A stretch of 7,300 bases of DNA, from positions 1 through 7,300 of the forward strand of contig CALKAK010000177.1 in NCBI GenBank assembly GCA_937983015.1. Reading direction: 5' to 3'. Source of the DNA: an uncultured Bacillaceae bacterium. GTDB lineage: Bacteria > Bacillota > Bacilli > Bacillales > Caldibacillaceae. This document shows positions 1 through 6,447 of the stretch, piece by piece; the stretch's first letter is position 1; each line of letters starts with the position of its first letter. The position numbers were made by a program, and so were the translations under genes. Below the pieces are notes generated by a model. It saw only the letters and a list, made by a program, of their open reading frames with translations. It had not been told where the DNA came from and made no database searches.

Positions 1-632
1 GTCTGGGTTTTCCGGTTATATGTCCCGGGTGGGAATCCGTGCAGCCACAGTAGATCATAGGATGGCCCGGTCCACCAGGCGTAGACGCCCCGTTTTAGAG
101 GGATATTCAAAGATTTTGCGACATCCAAAGCGAGTTCTTGCAATTCTTTAGTATAGATGTTCGTGGAATCCGGGAAACGAGGGCCGAGCTCATCATTATT
201 CGGTCCGATTAACGGGTTTCTCCCAGTCAAATTAATATGGTCAGAAATCAACATCAAATCCCCGGGGGAAAAATCGGTGTTTACCGCACCGGCGGCATTC
301 GTCAAGATCACCGTTTCAATTCCAAGAGCTTTCATTACGCGGATCGGGAATGTCACTTCATCCAGGGTAAATCCTTCATAAAAATGAAAGCGTCCCTTCA
401 TCGCTGCAACAGTGACACCTGAGAGCTGACCGATCACGAGTTGGTTGGCGTGGCCTTCTGCTTTTGATCGGGCAAAATAGGGGATTTCATCGTAAGGAAT
501 GATGACCGCATTTTCGATTTGATCGGCCATCACACCAAGGCCTGAACCGAGAACGAGCCCGACGGTCGGTTTTTGGTCGGTTTTTGCTTCAATGAATGCT
601 TTAGCCTCGAGAATATCTTTTGTTACGTGCAA
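1..632 (-). CDS. punA: Purine nucleoside phosphorylase, PNP/MTAP family (partial, 3' end outside window)
   Basis: A trimeric-type purine nucleoside phosphorylase, a cytoplasmic salvage enzyme that cleaves (deoxy)guanosine and inosine with phosphate to give the base and (deoxy)ribose-1-phosphate. 210 codons are visible of a family norm near 270. Family signatures appear in order: the phosphate loop GSGLG (residues 29-33), EGHANQLV (59-66), GRFHFYEG (80-87), TNAAGAVN (111-118), SDHINLTGRNPLIGPN (130-145) and RFPD (152-155). The start is a TTG at 630-632: it has a consensus AGGAGGT seven bases upstream and no upstream ATG fits. A candidate sigma-A promoter lies at 673-701. Oddity: family members read TGPSYETPAEIR (or FETVAE), but here the frame reads TGPSYD (188-193) and then 17 residues that do not resemble the family, so the Glu that contacts the purine is missing. 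This could be a frameshift, a decayed gene or poor sequence at the window edge. Family call certain; integrity uncertain. Confidence 0.93.
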   Translation of the reverse strand, partial: MHVTKDILEAKAFIEAKTDQKPTVGLVLGSGLGVMADQIENAVIIPYDEIPYFARSKAEGHANQLVIGQLSGVTVAAMKGRFHFYEGFTLDEVTFPIRVMKALGIETVILTNAAGAVNTDFSPGDLMLISDHINLTGRNPLIGPNNDELGPRFPDSTNIYTKELQELALDVAKSLNIPLKRGVYAWWTGPSYDLLWLHGFPPGTYNRKTQ

Positions 633-639
633 AGCGAAT

Positions 640-646
640 ACCTCCT
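640..646 (-). promoter_or_regulatory. Ribosome binding site that decides the TTG start of punA
   Basis: The minus strand reads AGGAGGT, a perfect Shine-Dalgarno match, seven bases before the TTG at 630-632. The first in-frame ATG is internal, inside GLGVMADQ, and would remove the phosphate loop, so the TTG start is preferred. Confidence 0.85.
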
Positions 647-672
647 ATGTATATGCGTTTTCATTCACTGTT

Positions 673-701
673 ATTGTACGGTGTTTACGATCGTATCGCA
701 A
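673..701 (-). promoter_or_regulatory. Candidate sigma-A promoter of punA
   Basis: On the minus strand a -35 box TTGCGA (696-701) and a -10 box TACAAT (673-678) are separated by exactly 17 bp. Transcription would start about 35 bp before the TTG codon. No convincing terminator of the upstream ykuK-like gene is seen in the 151-bp gap, so read-through from that gene may also contribute. Confidence 0.6.
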
Positions 702-783
702 TATTCGTTAGTAAAGATATTAACAATTAAACAGGTTATTCGGTGTTTCTTCTTAGTCTCTATATGGCGACCGTTGTGGCGAT

Positions 784-1320
784 TTATTTTGTATATCGAT
801 TGGCATAACAACTGGCCACGAAAGCTTCCGGTTTGATTTTAGGTTCGATACCGATCGCTTCCATACGTGCGACCATTTCTTGAACAAAACGTCGCGTTTT
901 ATTTCTCCGTCCGGCACCGATATCAATATGTCCCTCGATGGTAAAATTTGCCCCCTTATAAATATGGGGAAGGATGATATCGATTAATTGTTCTTTACGC
1001 TCTTCAGTAAATAAGGATGCTACTTCTTCGGTTAAGGACGTTTCAAAAGAAATTCGTTCATGGAGATTCATCATTTTCCGGGGGACGATCGTTTTACGAA
1101 TGCAGGCCCAGGCACCCTTCGTTTCTTGCTGGATCACAATGCCGGTGATGAATTTTGTACAATCTTTATGCACCTGGGAGTCGGTCCCGAACATGAGACG
1201 AAAACTACCTGTCGGATCCTTTCTCATGAACTGTACGATATGTTGAAAAACGTCATCAAAAGTCATGTTCTTGTGACTTAAATTTTGAAACGGTCCTTTT
1301 TTAATATACGCATCCTCCAT
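784..1320 (-). CDS. ykuK: YkuK-family protein (DUF458, RNase H-like fold)
   Basis: A 178-residue soluble protein of the YkuK/DUF458 family, predicted to have an RNase H-like fold; the cellular role is not established as far as I know. Visible family features are the GTDSQVH segment (45-51), resembling the first acidic strand of RNase H folds, the HIDIG segment (131-135) followed by NKTRR (140-144), and the C-terminal WVAS-like block FVASCYANRYTK (167-178). The length is close to that of B. subtilis YkuK. No signal peptide or membrane segment is visible. The ATG at 1318-1320 has an AAGGAAGG ribosome binding site five bases upstream. It is transcribed divergently from the nitroreductase gene and lies 151 bp upstream of punA in the same direction. 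Whether it is an active nuclease cannot be told from the sequence; Asp47 and Asp133 are the obvious candidate acidic residues. Confidence 0.88.
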   Translation of the reverse strand: MEDAYIKKGPFQNLSHKNMTFDDVFQHIVQFMRKDPTGSFRLMFGTDSQVHKDCTKFITGIVIQQETKGAWACIRKTIVPRKMMNLHERISFETSLTEEVASLFTEERKEQLIDIILPHIYKGANFTIEGHIDIGAGRRNKTRRFVQEMVARMEAIGIEPKIKPEAFVASCYANRYTK

Positions 1321-1506
1321 AATATCCTTCCTTTGCCTTTACATGGTCATGGTAGTTATTATTATAAATTATATTCAAAATTCGTGTGGGCAAACATCAA
1401 GGAACATGTTAGAATGATAATGGTTTTTCACAATAAAATGAATATTAAAAAGTATCGTTTGTATTGCGAAACTGCTGCAATGATAAAATTAGGGGGGATG
1501 AGGAGT
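1321..1506. promoter_or_regulatory. Divergent ykuK / nitroreductase intergenic region
   Basis: AT-rich 186-bp region between two genes read in opposite directions. On the minus strand two overlapping TATAAT boxes (1361-1366 and 1368-1373) sit 40-50 bp before the ykuK start, but no good -35 box accompanies either. The plus strand carries the separate candidate promoter at 1387-1415. No operator-like palindrome stands out. Confidence 0.4.
1387..1415 (+). promoter_or_regulatory. Candidate promoter of the nitroreductase gene
   Basis: A -35-like TGGGCA (1387-1392, four of six consensus bases) is followed after 17 bp by TAGAAT (1410-1415), preceded by a TG dinucleotide in the extended -10 position. 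It implies a 5' leader of roughly 85 bases. It is the best match in the region, but it is not strong. Confidence 0.4.
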
Positions 1507-2073
1507 ATGGCGGTTTTTGATTTGATAAAAAATAGGCGTTCAATCGGTGTTGTCAGTGAGAAAGAAGTACCTGATGCGATCATTCATCAGTTGCTAGATG
1601 CGGCGATCTGGGCACCAACCCACAGGCACACGGAACCTTGGCAATTTCGTGTGGTCAAAGGTGACGCACGTAAGAAGCTTGGGGAAGCGATGGCGGAGAT
1701 AATCGCGAAAAAAACAGCTAGTTTGGATGAAGCGGAAGCGAAGAAAAAGATCGAAAAGATGCGAAAAGGGCCATTGCGGGCGCCGGTTATAATTGTAGTT
1801 GCGTGCCGACCGACCGGAATTGTTCCAGAAATTGAGGAAATCGTCGCCTGTGGTTGTGCATTGCAAAATATTCTCCTTATGGCAGCTGAACTTGGTCTTG
1901 CCGCAATGGTTCGGACTGGAGAAATAGCATTTGAAAAAGAACTGAATCAATATTTACAGTTAGCTGAGGAAGATAAAATTATAGGTTTTGTGTATCTCGG
2001 GTATGCGAAGAAAGATTTACAAGTGAAAGGAGTCCGCACACCAGCGGAAGAGAAGACGGTCTGGTTCACATAA
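1507..2073 (+). CDS. Nitroreductase-family FMN oxidoreductase (YdjA-like)
   Basis: A 188-residue member of the nitroreductase superfamily: dimeric FMN enzymes that use NAD(P)H to reduce nitroaromatics, quinones or other electron-poor substrates in the cytoplasm. Supporting features are the N-terminal NRRS (9-12) that contacts FMN phosphate, APTHRHTEPWQF (36-47), RAPVIIVV (91-98), GLAAMVRTG (130-138) and the closing EDKIIGFVYLG (155-165). The short length and this pattern resemble the E. coli YdjA branch. The frame is open further upstream, to an ATG at 1285, but that part overlaps the divergent ykuK gene and looks non-coding. The ATG at 1507 is chosen because the AGGGGGG at 1491-1497 is nine bases away and the conserved fold begins there; an ATG at 1498 is in frame but has no space for a ribosome binding site. 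The physiological substrate is unknown. A hairpin follows five bases after the stop. Confidence 0.9.
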   Translation: MAVFDLIKNRRSIGVVSEKEVPDAIIHQLLDAAIWAPTHRHTEPWQFRVVKGDARKKLGEAMAEIIAKKTASLDEAEAKKKIEKMRKGPLRAPVIIVVACRPTGIVPEIEEIVACGCALQNILLMAAELGLAAMVRTGEIAFEKELNQYLQLAEEDKIIGFVYLGYAKKDLQVKGVRTPAEEKTVWFT

Positions 2074-2077
2074 GTAA

Positions 2078-2116
2078 GGGCCATTCTCGCTTTTTTACCG
2101 CTAATGGCCCGGTTTT
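2078..2116. terminator. Hairpin between convergent genes, likely terminator of the nitroreductase gene
   Basis: A perfect 8-bp inverted repeat, GGGCCATT (2078-2085) and AATGGCCC (2103-2110), encloses a 17-base loop that includes six T. GG and TTTT follow on the plus strand. It lies five bases after the nitroreductase stop and ends at the stop codon of the opposing gene, so it may also limit transcription from the other side, though the minus-strand T tract is poor. The long loop makes it atypical. Confidence 0.6.
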
Positions 2117-3188
2117 ACGTTGGAATAAATGAATCGATCATTTCTGCTAGTTTCCGTTCCAGATTTGGGAACTTTCCCTTTTGCAGCGAGCTTTCGGGGA
2201 TTTGCAAATAGTAACATTCATCTTTTTCCAAATAGTGATAAATAATTCTTGCCGTATCCATTTCTTCTTTTGTCAATCGGAGTGACGGTGTATATTTGGC
2301 CTTTTTGATATGATTGATCCACTCATCAACCATATGGGCCACTTCCATACTTTGGGAAAGCGTATATTTCTTTCGATAGAGGATTCGGTTTCCCTTGATT
2401 AAGAAAAATTTCACTGTCTTTTCATCTAATTTTTCAAAAAGAACGATCGCCCCCGCTTCATCAATAAAGCGGATTCCTTTGATCTGATTTAATATAGACC
2501 GGAGGGCAAGGAGATAATTGCGGTATTTGGCCGCTTTTTCAAAGGCGTAAGTATTAGCAAAGTTTTCCATGGTCATTTCCAACTCCTGCAAGAGGGTATC
2601 GTTCTGACCATTGAAAAGATCGATAATGTTTTCGATGATCTTGTGGTATTGTGCCAGATTCTTGCCGGTGCAAATTCCGATACATTGGCCAAGGGAATAG
2701 TTTAGACAGTTGCTTTTATGCCGGGGAAAAGAAAGGCAGGCAATTTTAAAATGTTCTTTCAGTCCCTGGATAGCGACTTCGACCGTATTTTTATTGGAAA
2801 AAGGCCCGAAATATAAATAGTCTTGTTCAGAAATGGTGTTGGCGATTTTCATCCAGGGCAATTTGTGTTCTTCCGAAAACACGATATAACAATACCGTTC
2901 CGGGTTTTTCATTAGTGAATTAAATGATGGTTTCAGTTGTTGAATGAGTTGACATTCTAACAGTAAAGCTTCGAATTCCGTGTCCGTTTCGATGTATTCC
3001 ACGTCTTTTACATGAAAGACGAGATTTTCGATCTTACGGCTTCCCTGTCCTGATGGGCGAAAATAACTTTGCACACGAGAACGTAAATGTTTCGATTTCC
3101 CGATATAAATAATATTTTCAGCGGAATCTTTCATTAAATAAACACCGGGCGTTTGCGGAAATGTTTTGATTTTTTCTTGTAATTCCAT
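2115..3188 (-). CDS. UvrC-like GIY-YIG nuclease lacking the C-terminal half of UvrC (Cho-like)
   Basis: A 357-residue homologue of the N-terminal part of excinuclease subunit UvrC, which makes the 3' incision in nucleotide excision repair. In order: a GIY-YIG nuclease domain (about 10-95) with GVY (15-17), YIGK (28-31), Arg38, Tyr42, Glu73 and Asn90 at the expected catalytic places; a cysteine region with Cys151, Cys161, Cys169 and Cys173, matching the four-cysteine segment of UvrC; a UVR-type helical hairpin (about 198-232) that in UvrC binds UvrB; and residues 238-275, like the region that follows UVR in UvrC. The endonuclease V/RNase H-like domain and helix-hairpin-helix of full UvrC (about 590-600 residues) are absent, so a 5' cut is not expected. 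E. coli Cho has a similar reduced plan. The ATG at 3186-3188 is preferred over one 54 bases upstream because GAAGGTG lies five bases before it. Likely a second, dispensable excinuclease; an intact uvrC should exist elsewhere. Confidence 0.88.
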   Translation of the reverse strand: MELQEKIKTFPQTPGVYLMKDSAENIIYIGKSKHLRSRVQSYFRPSGQGSRKIENLVFHVKDVEYIETDTEFEALLLECQLIQQLKPSFNSLMKNPERYCYIVFSEEHKLPWMKIANTISEQDYLYFGPFSNKNTVEVAIQGLKEHFKIACLSFPRHKSNCLNYSLGQCIGICTGKNLAQYHKIIENIIDLFNGQNDTLLQELEMTMENFANTYAFEKAAKYRNYLLALRSILNQIKGIRFIDEAGAIVLFEKLDEKTVKFFLIKGNRILYRKKYTLSQSMEVAHMVDEWINHIKKAKYTPSLRLTKEEMDTARIIYHYLEKDECYYLQIPESSLQKGKFPNLERKLAEMIDSFIPT

Positions 3189-3222
3189 AAAAACACCTTC
3201 AATGAATGGGGTCGATATTTCT

Positions 3223-3228
3223 ATTATA
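3223..3228 (-). promoter_or_regulatory. Possible -10 box of the UvrC-like gene
   Basis: The minus strand reads TATAAT 35 bp before the start codon, directly after the T tract of the upstream terminator hairpin. No consensus -35 box is present at 16-18 bp, because that position falls inside the hairpin. Support is weak. Confidence 0.3.
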
Positions 3229-3261
3229 AAAGAAAACAGCAAGCGATGGTGCTTGCTGTTT
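3229..3261 (-). terminator. Rho-independent terminator of the EamA transporter gene
   Basis: On the minus strand an 11-bp perfect stem, AAACAGCAAGC with GCTTGCTGTTT (3234-3244 and 3251-3261), closes a 6-base loop and is followed by TCTTT. It begins eight bases after the transporter stop codon, so the transporter and the UvrC-like gene are probably separate transcription units. Confidence 0.85.
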
Positions 3262-3269
3262 AAAATCTC

Positions 3270-4178
3270 TTATAATGCATCGGAGATTCCTAATAATACA
3301 ATTCCTAACATGACGAGGCCGATCACAAAATATTGGTCTTTCGAAAGTTTTTCTTTTAAGAATATGCGAGAAAGGATGACAGAAAAGATACTATATGAGG
3401 CCACGAGTGGAGCGGTGATGATCGCTTTACCGGCCATTGCGTAAACGTAAAAGAATTGTCCGGTTGTTTCTAAAATAGCCGCTGTGCCGCGATCTTTTTG
3501 CTGTAGAACTCGAAAATCTTCTTTTTTAATCCATTTTATATAAATATAGGCGACCACTCCGGTGAGTAAAAATGTGAATTCATAGGCGAGTAGAGCGGCA
3601 TCTTCACTGATTAACTTCATTTCATCTAGATAAATCCCGTCGAAAAATGTTCCTAAACTATCGAAAAAGGCGTATAGGAGCGGGAAGGTAATCGCCAATA
3701 CACTGAGCTGATACTTTTTCGGAATATTCTCCTGCCGGGAACGCAATGCTTCAACCTGTTGTTTCCTTTCTAAGATTCCTAAACCGATAACTCCAAGGGA
3801 AACGAGTGTAATCCCAGATATATCGAAGATATTTAAATTTTGTTGAAAAAAAATCGCCAGTAAAATCGCCGTAATCGCCCCTGATGAATTTTGCACCGGT
3901 GATGCGATGGAAAGTTCCAAGTAGCGGAGACCGATATAGCCGATCGTCATCGATAAAATATACATGAAGGAGACGGGCAAATAACGGACCATATCAAAGG
4001 GATTGAAATGGACCCCCTTGATTGCCATATATGTGAAGGCGTGAGCCCCCATGACGAGACCGACCATAACGACAATTTTCCAGTGGCTCAGTTTGTCCTC
4101 GCTATCGGAACCTTTTTTATAAAATAAATCGGCTCCACCCCAGGATAATGCACAAAGTACTGCAAAAATAAACCACAT
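3270..4178 (-). CDS. EamA/DMT-family permease, ten membrane helices
   Basis: A 302-residue integral membrane protein of the drug/metabolite transporter superfamily. Ten hydrophobic segments fall at about 2-18, 33-52, 67-84, 88-111, 117-136, 158-175, 193-216, 231-250, 254-274 and 281-299, in two EamA repeats. The repeats are joined by a charged, probably cytoplasmic linker (137-157) rich in Lys, Arg, Glu and Gln. The repeat hallmarks are visible at the ends of the two halves, around SPVQNSSGAITAILLAIFF (93-111) and APLVASYSIFSVILSRIFL (256-274), the latter followed by KEKLS. EamA proteins export or import amino acids, nucleotides and other small metabolites; the substrate cannot be read from this sequence. 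The ATG at 4176-4178 has AAGGAG nine bases upstream and a TATAAT 46 bp upstream. It is divergent from the MFS gene and separated from the next minus-strand gene by a strong terminator. Confidence 0.92.
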   Translation of the reverse strand: MWFIFAVLCALSWGGADLFYKKGSDSEDKLSHWKIVVMVGLVMGAHAFTYMAIKGVHFNPFDMVRYLPVSFMYILSMTIGYIGLRYLELSIASPVQNSSGAITAILLAIFFQQNLNIFDISGITLVSLGVIGLGILERKQQVEALRSRQENIPKKYQLSVLAITFPLLYAFFDSLGTFFDGIYLDEMKLISEDAALLAYEFTFLLTGVVAYIYIKWIKKEDFRVLQQKDRGTAAILETTGQFFYVYAMAGKAIITAPLVASYSIFSVILSRIFLKEKLSKDQYFVIGLVMLGIVLLGISDAL

Positions 4179-4223
4179 GTATGATTACTCCTTATTCTAA
4201 AATTCCTGATGCAAAACATATAT

Positions 4224-4229
4224 ATTATA
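4224..4229 (-). promoter_or_regulatory. -10 box of the EamA transporter gene
   Basis: The minus strand reads a perfect TATAAT, preceded by a run of eight T and one G. No consensus -35 is found at 16-18 bp. The position would give a leader of about 40 bases. Confidence 0.45.
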
Positions 4230-4394
4230 CAAAAAAAACTATTCCTGTGCTATAAGATTTTCCATTTCTTACTAAGTATGAGGGGAACGATTGAATTTCA
4301 TTTTTTAATCGGCGAAATTATAAATTAAGTGATTTTTATCGTTAACGCTAGCGTACTTAAATAGTTTTTTGCGAAGTCAAACAATTGAAAAAAA

Positions 4395-4403
4395 TGGTAT
4401 AAT
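4395..4403 (+). promoter_or_regulatory. Extended -10 promoter of the MFS transporter gene
   Basis: TGG followed by TATAAT (4398-4403) is a perfect extended -10 element; the -35 position holds AGTCAA, far from consensus, which extended -10 promoters tolerate. It predicts a leader of about 155 bases. A second TATAAT at 4520-4525 has no partner and overlaps the inverted repeat. Confidence 0.5.
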
Positions 4404-4564
4404 CCGCTATTATATCAATTACTTGTATGAATCTTATGCGAATCATATGTTCCTTTTTAGGATTTAAAATCTTTTTCCTTTTATTCATGCTCCATAACTG
4501 CGAATGAAATTATTAGCAATATAATAAGGTAAGTCTAATTTGAAATCTGGAGGATGGTTAAGTA

Positions 4565-6082
4565 ATGGTTACATCCTTTAGCGATATAAAACGCCCCCCG
4601 TATGGTATCATCGCTATCTTGATGGTGGGGGCTTTTATTACTTTTTTGAATAACACGTTATTAAATATTGCCCTCCCACCTATTATGACAGAGATGAAGG
4701 TAGGTCCTTCGGCCGCCCAATGGGTGACTACCGGTTATATGCTGGTAAACGGGATCATGATTCCGACGACGGCATTTTTAATTGAAAAATATTCGGTCAG
4801 GCGACTTTTTCTTGTTGCCACCGGAATATTCAGTATCGGAACGATGCTGGCAGGAGTTACCCCATTTTTCTCACTGTTAATCATCGCGCGCATGGTGCAA
4901 GCGATCGGTGGCGCGATTATGATGCCATTGTTAATGAATGTGTTACTTGTCAGTTTCCCGATTGAAAAAAGGGGAACGGTAATGGGAATTTTTGGCTTCA
5001 TTTTAATGTTTGCGCCTGCAATCGGACCGACATTATCCGGTTTTATCATCGAACAATTTCACTGGCGGGCACTGTTTTTCCTCATCGCACCGGTCGCGGT
5101 AATCGTTTTTATCAGTGGATTTTTCTTATTGAAAGATCACAAGCACCGTCCGGATCTACGGCTGGATAAACTTTCGTTGTTATTATCCAGTATTGGCTTT
5201 GGTAGTTTACTGTTTGGTTTCAGCATGGCCGGGGAATTCGGCTGGTTCAATCCCTTCGTTTTTTTCCCCATCGTACTTGGTGTTTTTGTTCTATTGCTTT
5301 TCAGTATCCGTCAAGTAAAGCTGGAAAAACCGATGTTAAATTTCGCGGTATTCCAATATCCGATGTATAATTTGTCTTTATTTATCATCATGGTTGTGCA
5401 AATTGCCATGTTCAGTGGTGTATTACTGATACCCATTTACGTACAAATGGTGCTCGGGGTTATGCCCATGCAAGCCGGTTTATTGATGCTCCCCGGGGCA
5501 CTTGTGAATGCTGTTATGTCGCCGATCAATGGTAAGTTATTTGATCGATTCGGGGGTAGAATATTAGCGGTAATCGGTTTGACCGTGATCACCCTTTCCA
5601 CTTTTTATTTCAGCCAATTAACGGTGAACAGTCATCCATATGCGGTAATGATTCTGCATACGATCCGTATGTTCGGTATGTCGATGGTCATGATGCCTGT
5701 GCAAACTAATGGGTTGAATCAACTGCCACGCAAACTGTACCCTCATGGTACCGCCATGAATAATACATTAATCCAGGTTACAGCCGCCCTTGGGACAGGC
5801 TTGATGATCACCATCATGCGCATGAAAGAGAAAAGTTCGTTACAAAGTTTTAGCGAACGGTATGGAAACTTTTCCACCCTTTCCCCGGAACTCCAGGAAA
5901 GGCTGACGATTCAAGCTATGGTAGAGGGAATTAATGCAGCCTTTTTCGTATCGGCATTGTTTGCGTTATTGGCGCTCATCTTTGCCTTCTTTATGAAACG
6001 TGCCTATCCGGATGAATATGATGCATCTGGAAAAGCAACGGAATTAAAAAAGCCATTATCGAGTAAATCCCTTAATACTTGA
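4565..6082 (+). CDS. DHA2-family MFS multidrug exporter, 14 membrane helices (EmrB/QacA/LmrB type)
   Basis: A 505-residue major facilitator of the 14-helix drug:H+ antiporter family (DHA2), expected to expel lipophilic drugs or metabolites across the cytoplasmic membrane using the proton gradient. Features: helix 1 with the motif D1-like LNNTLLNIALP (28-38), the QWVTTGYML signature (52-60) opening helix 2, a motif A-like EKYSVRRLF (74-82), the antiporter motif C helix with GFILMFAPAIGPTLSGF (144-160), the two extra central helices around 203-245, and a hydrophilic tail (480-505). The acidic residue of classical D1 (LDxT) is Asn29 here; as I recall LmrB-type proteins also lack it. GGAGG (4549-4553) sits 11 bases before the ATG, slightly long. 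No terminator separates it from the DUF2187 gene 87 bp downstream, which has its own promoter. Substrates cannot be predicted. The marR gene two genes downstream is a possible regulator, but this is inference. Confidence 0.93.
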   Translation: MVTSFSDIKRPPYGIIAILMVGAFITFLNNTLLNIALPPIMTEMKVGPSAAQWVTTGYMLVNGIMIPTTAFLIEKYSVRRLFLVATGIFSIGTMLAGVTPFFSLLIIARMVQAIGGAIMMPLLMNVLLVSFPIEKRGTVMGIFGFILMFAPAIGPTLSGFIIEQFHWRALFFLIAPVAVIVFISGFFLLKDHKHRPDLRLDKLSLLLSSIGFGSLLFGFSMAGEFGWFNPFVFFPIVLGVFVLLLFSIRQVKLEKPMLNFAVFQYPMYNLSLFIIMVVQIAMFSGVLLIPIYVQMVLGVMPMQAGLLMLPGALVNAVMSPINGKLFDRFGGRILAVIGLTVITLSTFYFSQLTVNSHPYAVMILHTIRMFGMSMVMMPVQTNGLNQLPRKLYPHGTAMNNTLIQVTAALGTGLMITIMRMKEKSSLQSFSERYGNFSTLSPELQERLTIQAMVEGINAAFFVSALFALLALIFAFFMKRAYPDEYDASGKATELKKPLSSKSLNT

Positions 6083-6105
6083 TCGTTCAAAAATTATACC
6101 TTGTA

Positions 6106-6136
6106 TTGACAAAAAATCTGTCCATAATATTAAAAT
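6106..6136 (+). promoter_or_regulatory. Promoter of the DUF2187 gene
   Basis: A perfect -35 box TTGACA (6106-6111) is followed by TATTAA at a 16-bp spacing (6128-6133) or TAAAAT at 19 bp (6131-6136). The start of transcription would lie about 25-35 bp before the ATG. Confidence 0.6.
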
Positions 6137-6169
6137 AGAGAAGGTACGATCTGTGAAGGGAGTATTATT

Positions 6170-6379
6170 ATGGCTGAAAAAGAAGGGAAATCCAGGTCGA
6201 AGAAGGCAGAGGTAGGAGATACGATCCAAATAACAAAAGGTCTGGAAAAGGGAAAAAAAGGCAAGGTCGTTTTGGTACGGGAAAATTCGGTGATCGTCGA
6301 GCTGGGGATTAATAAAAAGACAAATGAACCGATTAAAACAGTAGTCAATCACAAACATTATAAAGTTTTGAAGAAGTAG
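6170..6379 (+). CDS. ykvS: Small DUF2187 (YkvS-like) protein with a KOW-like fold
   Basis: A 69-residue basic protein of the DUF2187 family known from Bacilli. The first 14 residues are charged and probably disordered. Residues 15-45 (VGDTIQITKG then LEKGKKGKVV and VRENSVIVELG) read like a KOW/SH3-type barrel of the sort found in NusG and ribosomal proteins L24 and L26e: a GD turn, a glycine-rich GKKGKV loop and alternating hydrophobic strands. It may therefore bind RNA or ribosomal partners, but no function has been established that I know of. The ATG at 6170 has GGGAG (6158-6162) seven bases upstream. With a promoter before it and a hairpin right after the stop it looks like a single-gene unit, so it is likely unrelated to the flanking exporter and repressor. 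The symbol follows the B. subtilis homologue. Confidence 0.87.
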   Translation: MAEKEGKSRSKKAEVGDTIQITKGLEKGKKGKVVLVRENSVIVELGINKKTNEPIKTVVNHKHYKVLKK

Positions 6380-6408
6380 GAGACCATTCGGGTCTCTATA
6401 ATTTTTTT
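6380..6408 (+). terminator. Terminator of the DUF2187 gene
   Basis: Stem GAGACC (6380-6385) and GGTCTC (6391-6396) with a 5-base loop, then TATAA and seven T (6402-6408). It begins directly after the TAG stop. The five bases between stem and T tract make it slightly weaker than a textbook terminator. Confidence 0.8.
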
Positions 6409-6447
6409 ATGAAGATGGAAAAATTTAGAATATCTGTAAAAAAGTTA

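Larger units (their letters stand above)
4179..4564. promoter_or_regulatory. 386-bp divergent regulatory region between the EamA and MFS transporter genes
   Basis: No supported gene lies in this AT-rich stretch. It holds the -10 box of the EamA gene (minus strand, 4224-4229), a perfect 10-bp palindrome ACGCTAGCGT (4345-4354) flanked by an inverted pair TTAAGT/ACTTAA (4325-4330 and 4355-4360), an extended -10 promoter for the MFS gene (4395-4403), a GAATC pair spaced 11 bp (4429-4433, 4440-4444), and an inverted repeat TTATTA-6-TAATAA (4510-4515, 4522-4527) just before the MFS ribosome binding site. The size and the palindromes suggest transcriptional control of the exporter, but no particular regulator can be named. 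Confidence 0.5.

Noticed and set aside
157..422. Plus-strand open frames opposite the phosphorylase gene
   Set aside because: They are shadows of the conserved minus-strand gene, have no ribosome binding sites and encode no recognisable protein.
765..782. Direct repeat TGGCGA (765-770 and 777-782) after the ykuK stop
   Set aside because: Only six bases, no inverted symmetry or T tract, and no context that suggests a site or terminator.
1285..1506. N-terminal extension of the nitroreductase to an ATG at 1285
   Set aside because: It overlaps the divergent ykuK start, has no ribosome binding site and has no similarity to the family. The start at 1507 has a strong upstream AGGGGGG and begins at the conserved fold.
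3189..3242. 18-residue N-terminal extension of the UvrC-like protein
   Set aside because: The upstream ATG lies within the terminator hairpin of the neighbouring gene and lacks a ribosome binding site, whereas the ATG at 3186-3188 has GAAGGTG at good spacing and matches the usual UvrC start.
4427..4507. Possible 26-codon leader peptide in the MFS 5' region
   Set aside because: The frame has an ATG and a hydrophobic sequence, but no ribosome binding site precedes it, no attenuator hairpin follows, and such short frames are common by chance in AT-rich DNA.
4554..4565. Three-codon ATG GTT AAG TAA frame overlapping the MFS start (TAATG)
   Set aside because: It could look like translational coupling, but its ATG directly abuts the GGAGG, leaving no spacing. 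The overlap is probably incidental.
4735..5049. Minus-strand open frame inside the MFS transporter gene
   Set aside because: It lies opposite a well-conserved membrane-protein coding sequence and has no ribosome binding site or recognisable domain.
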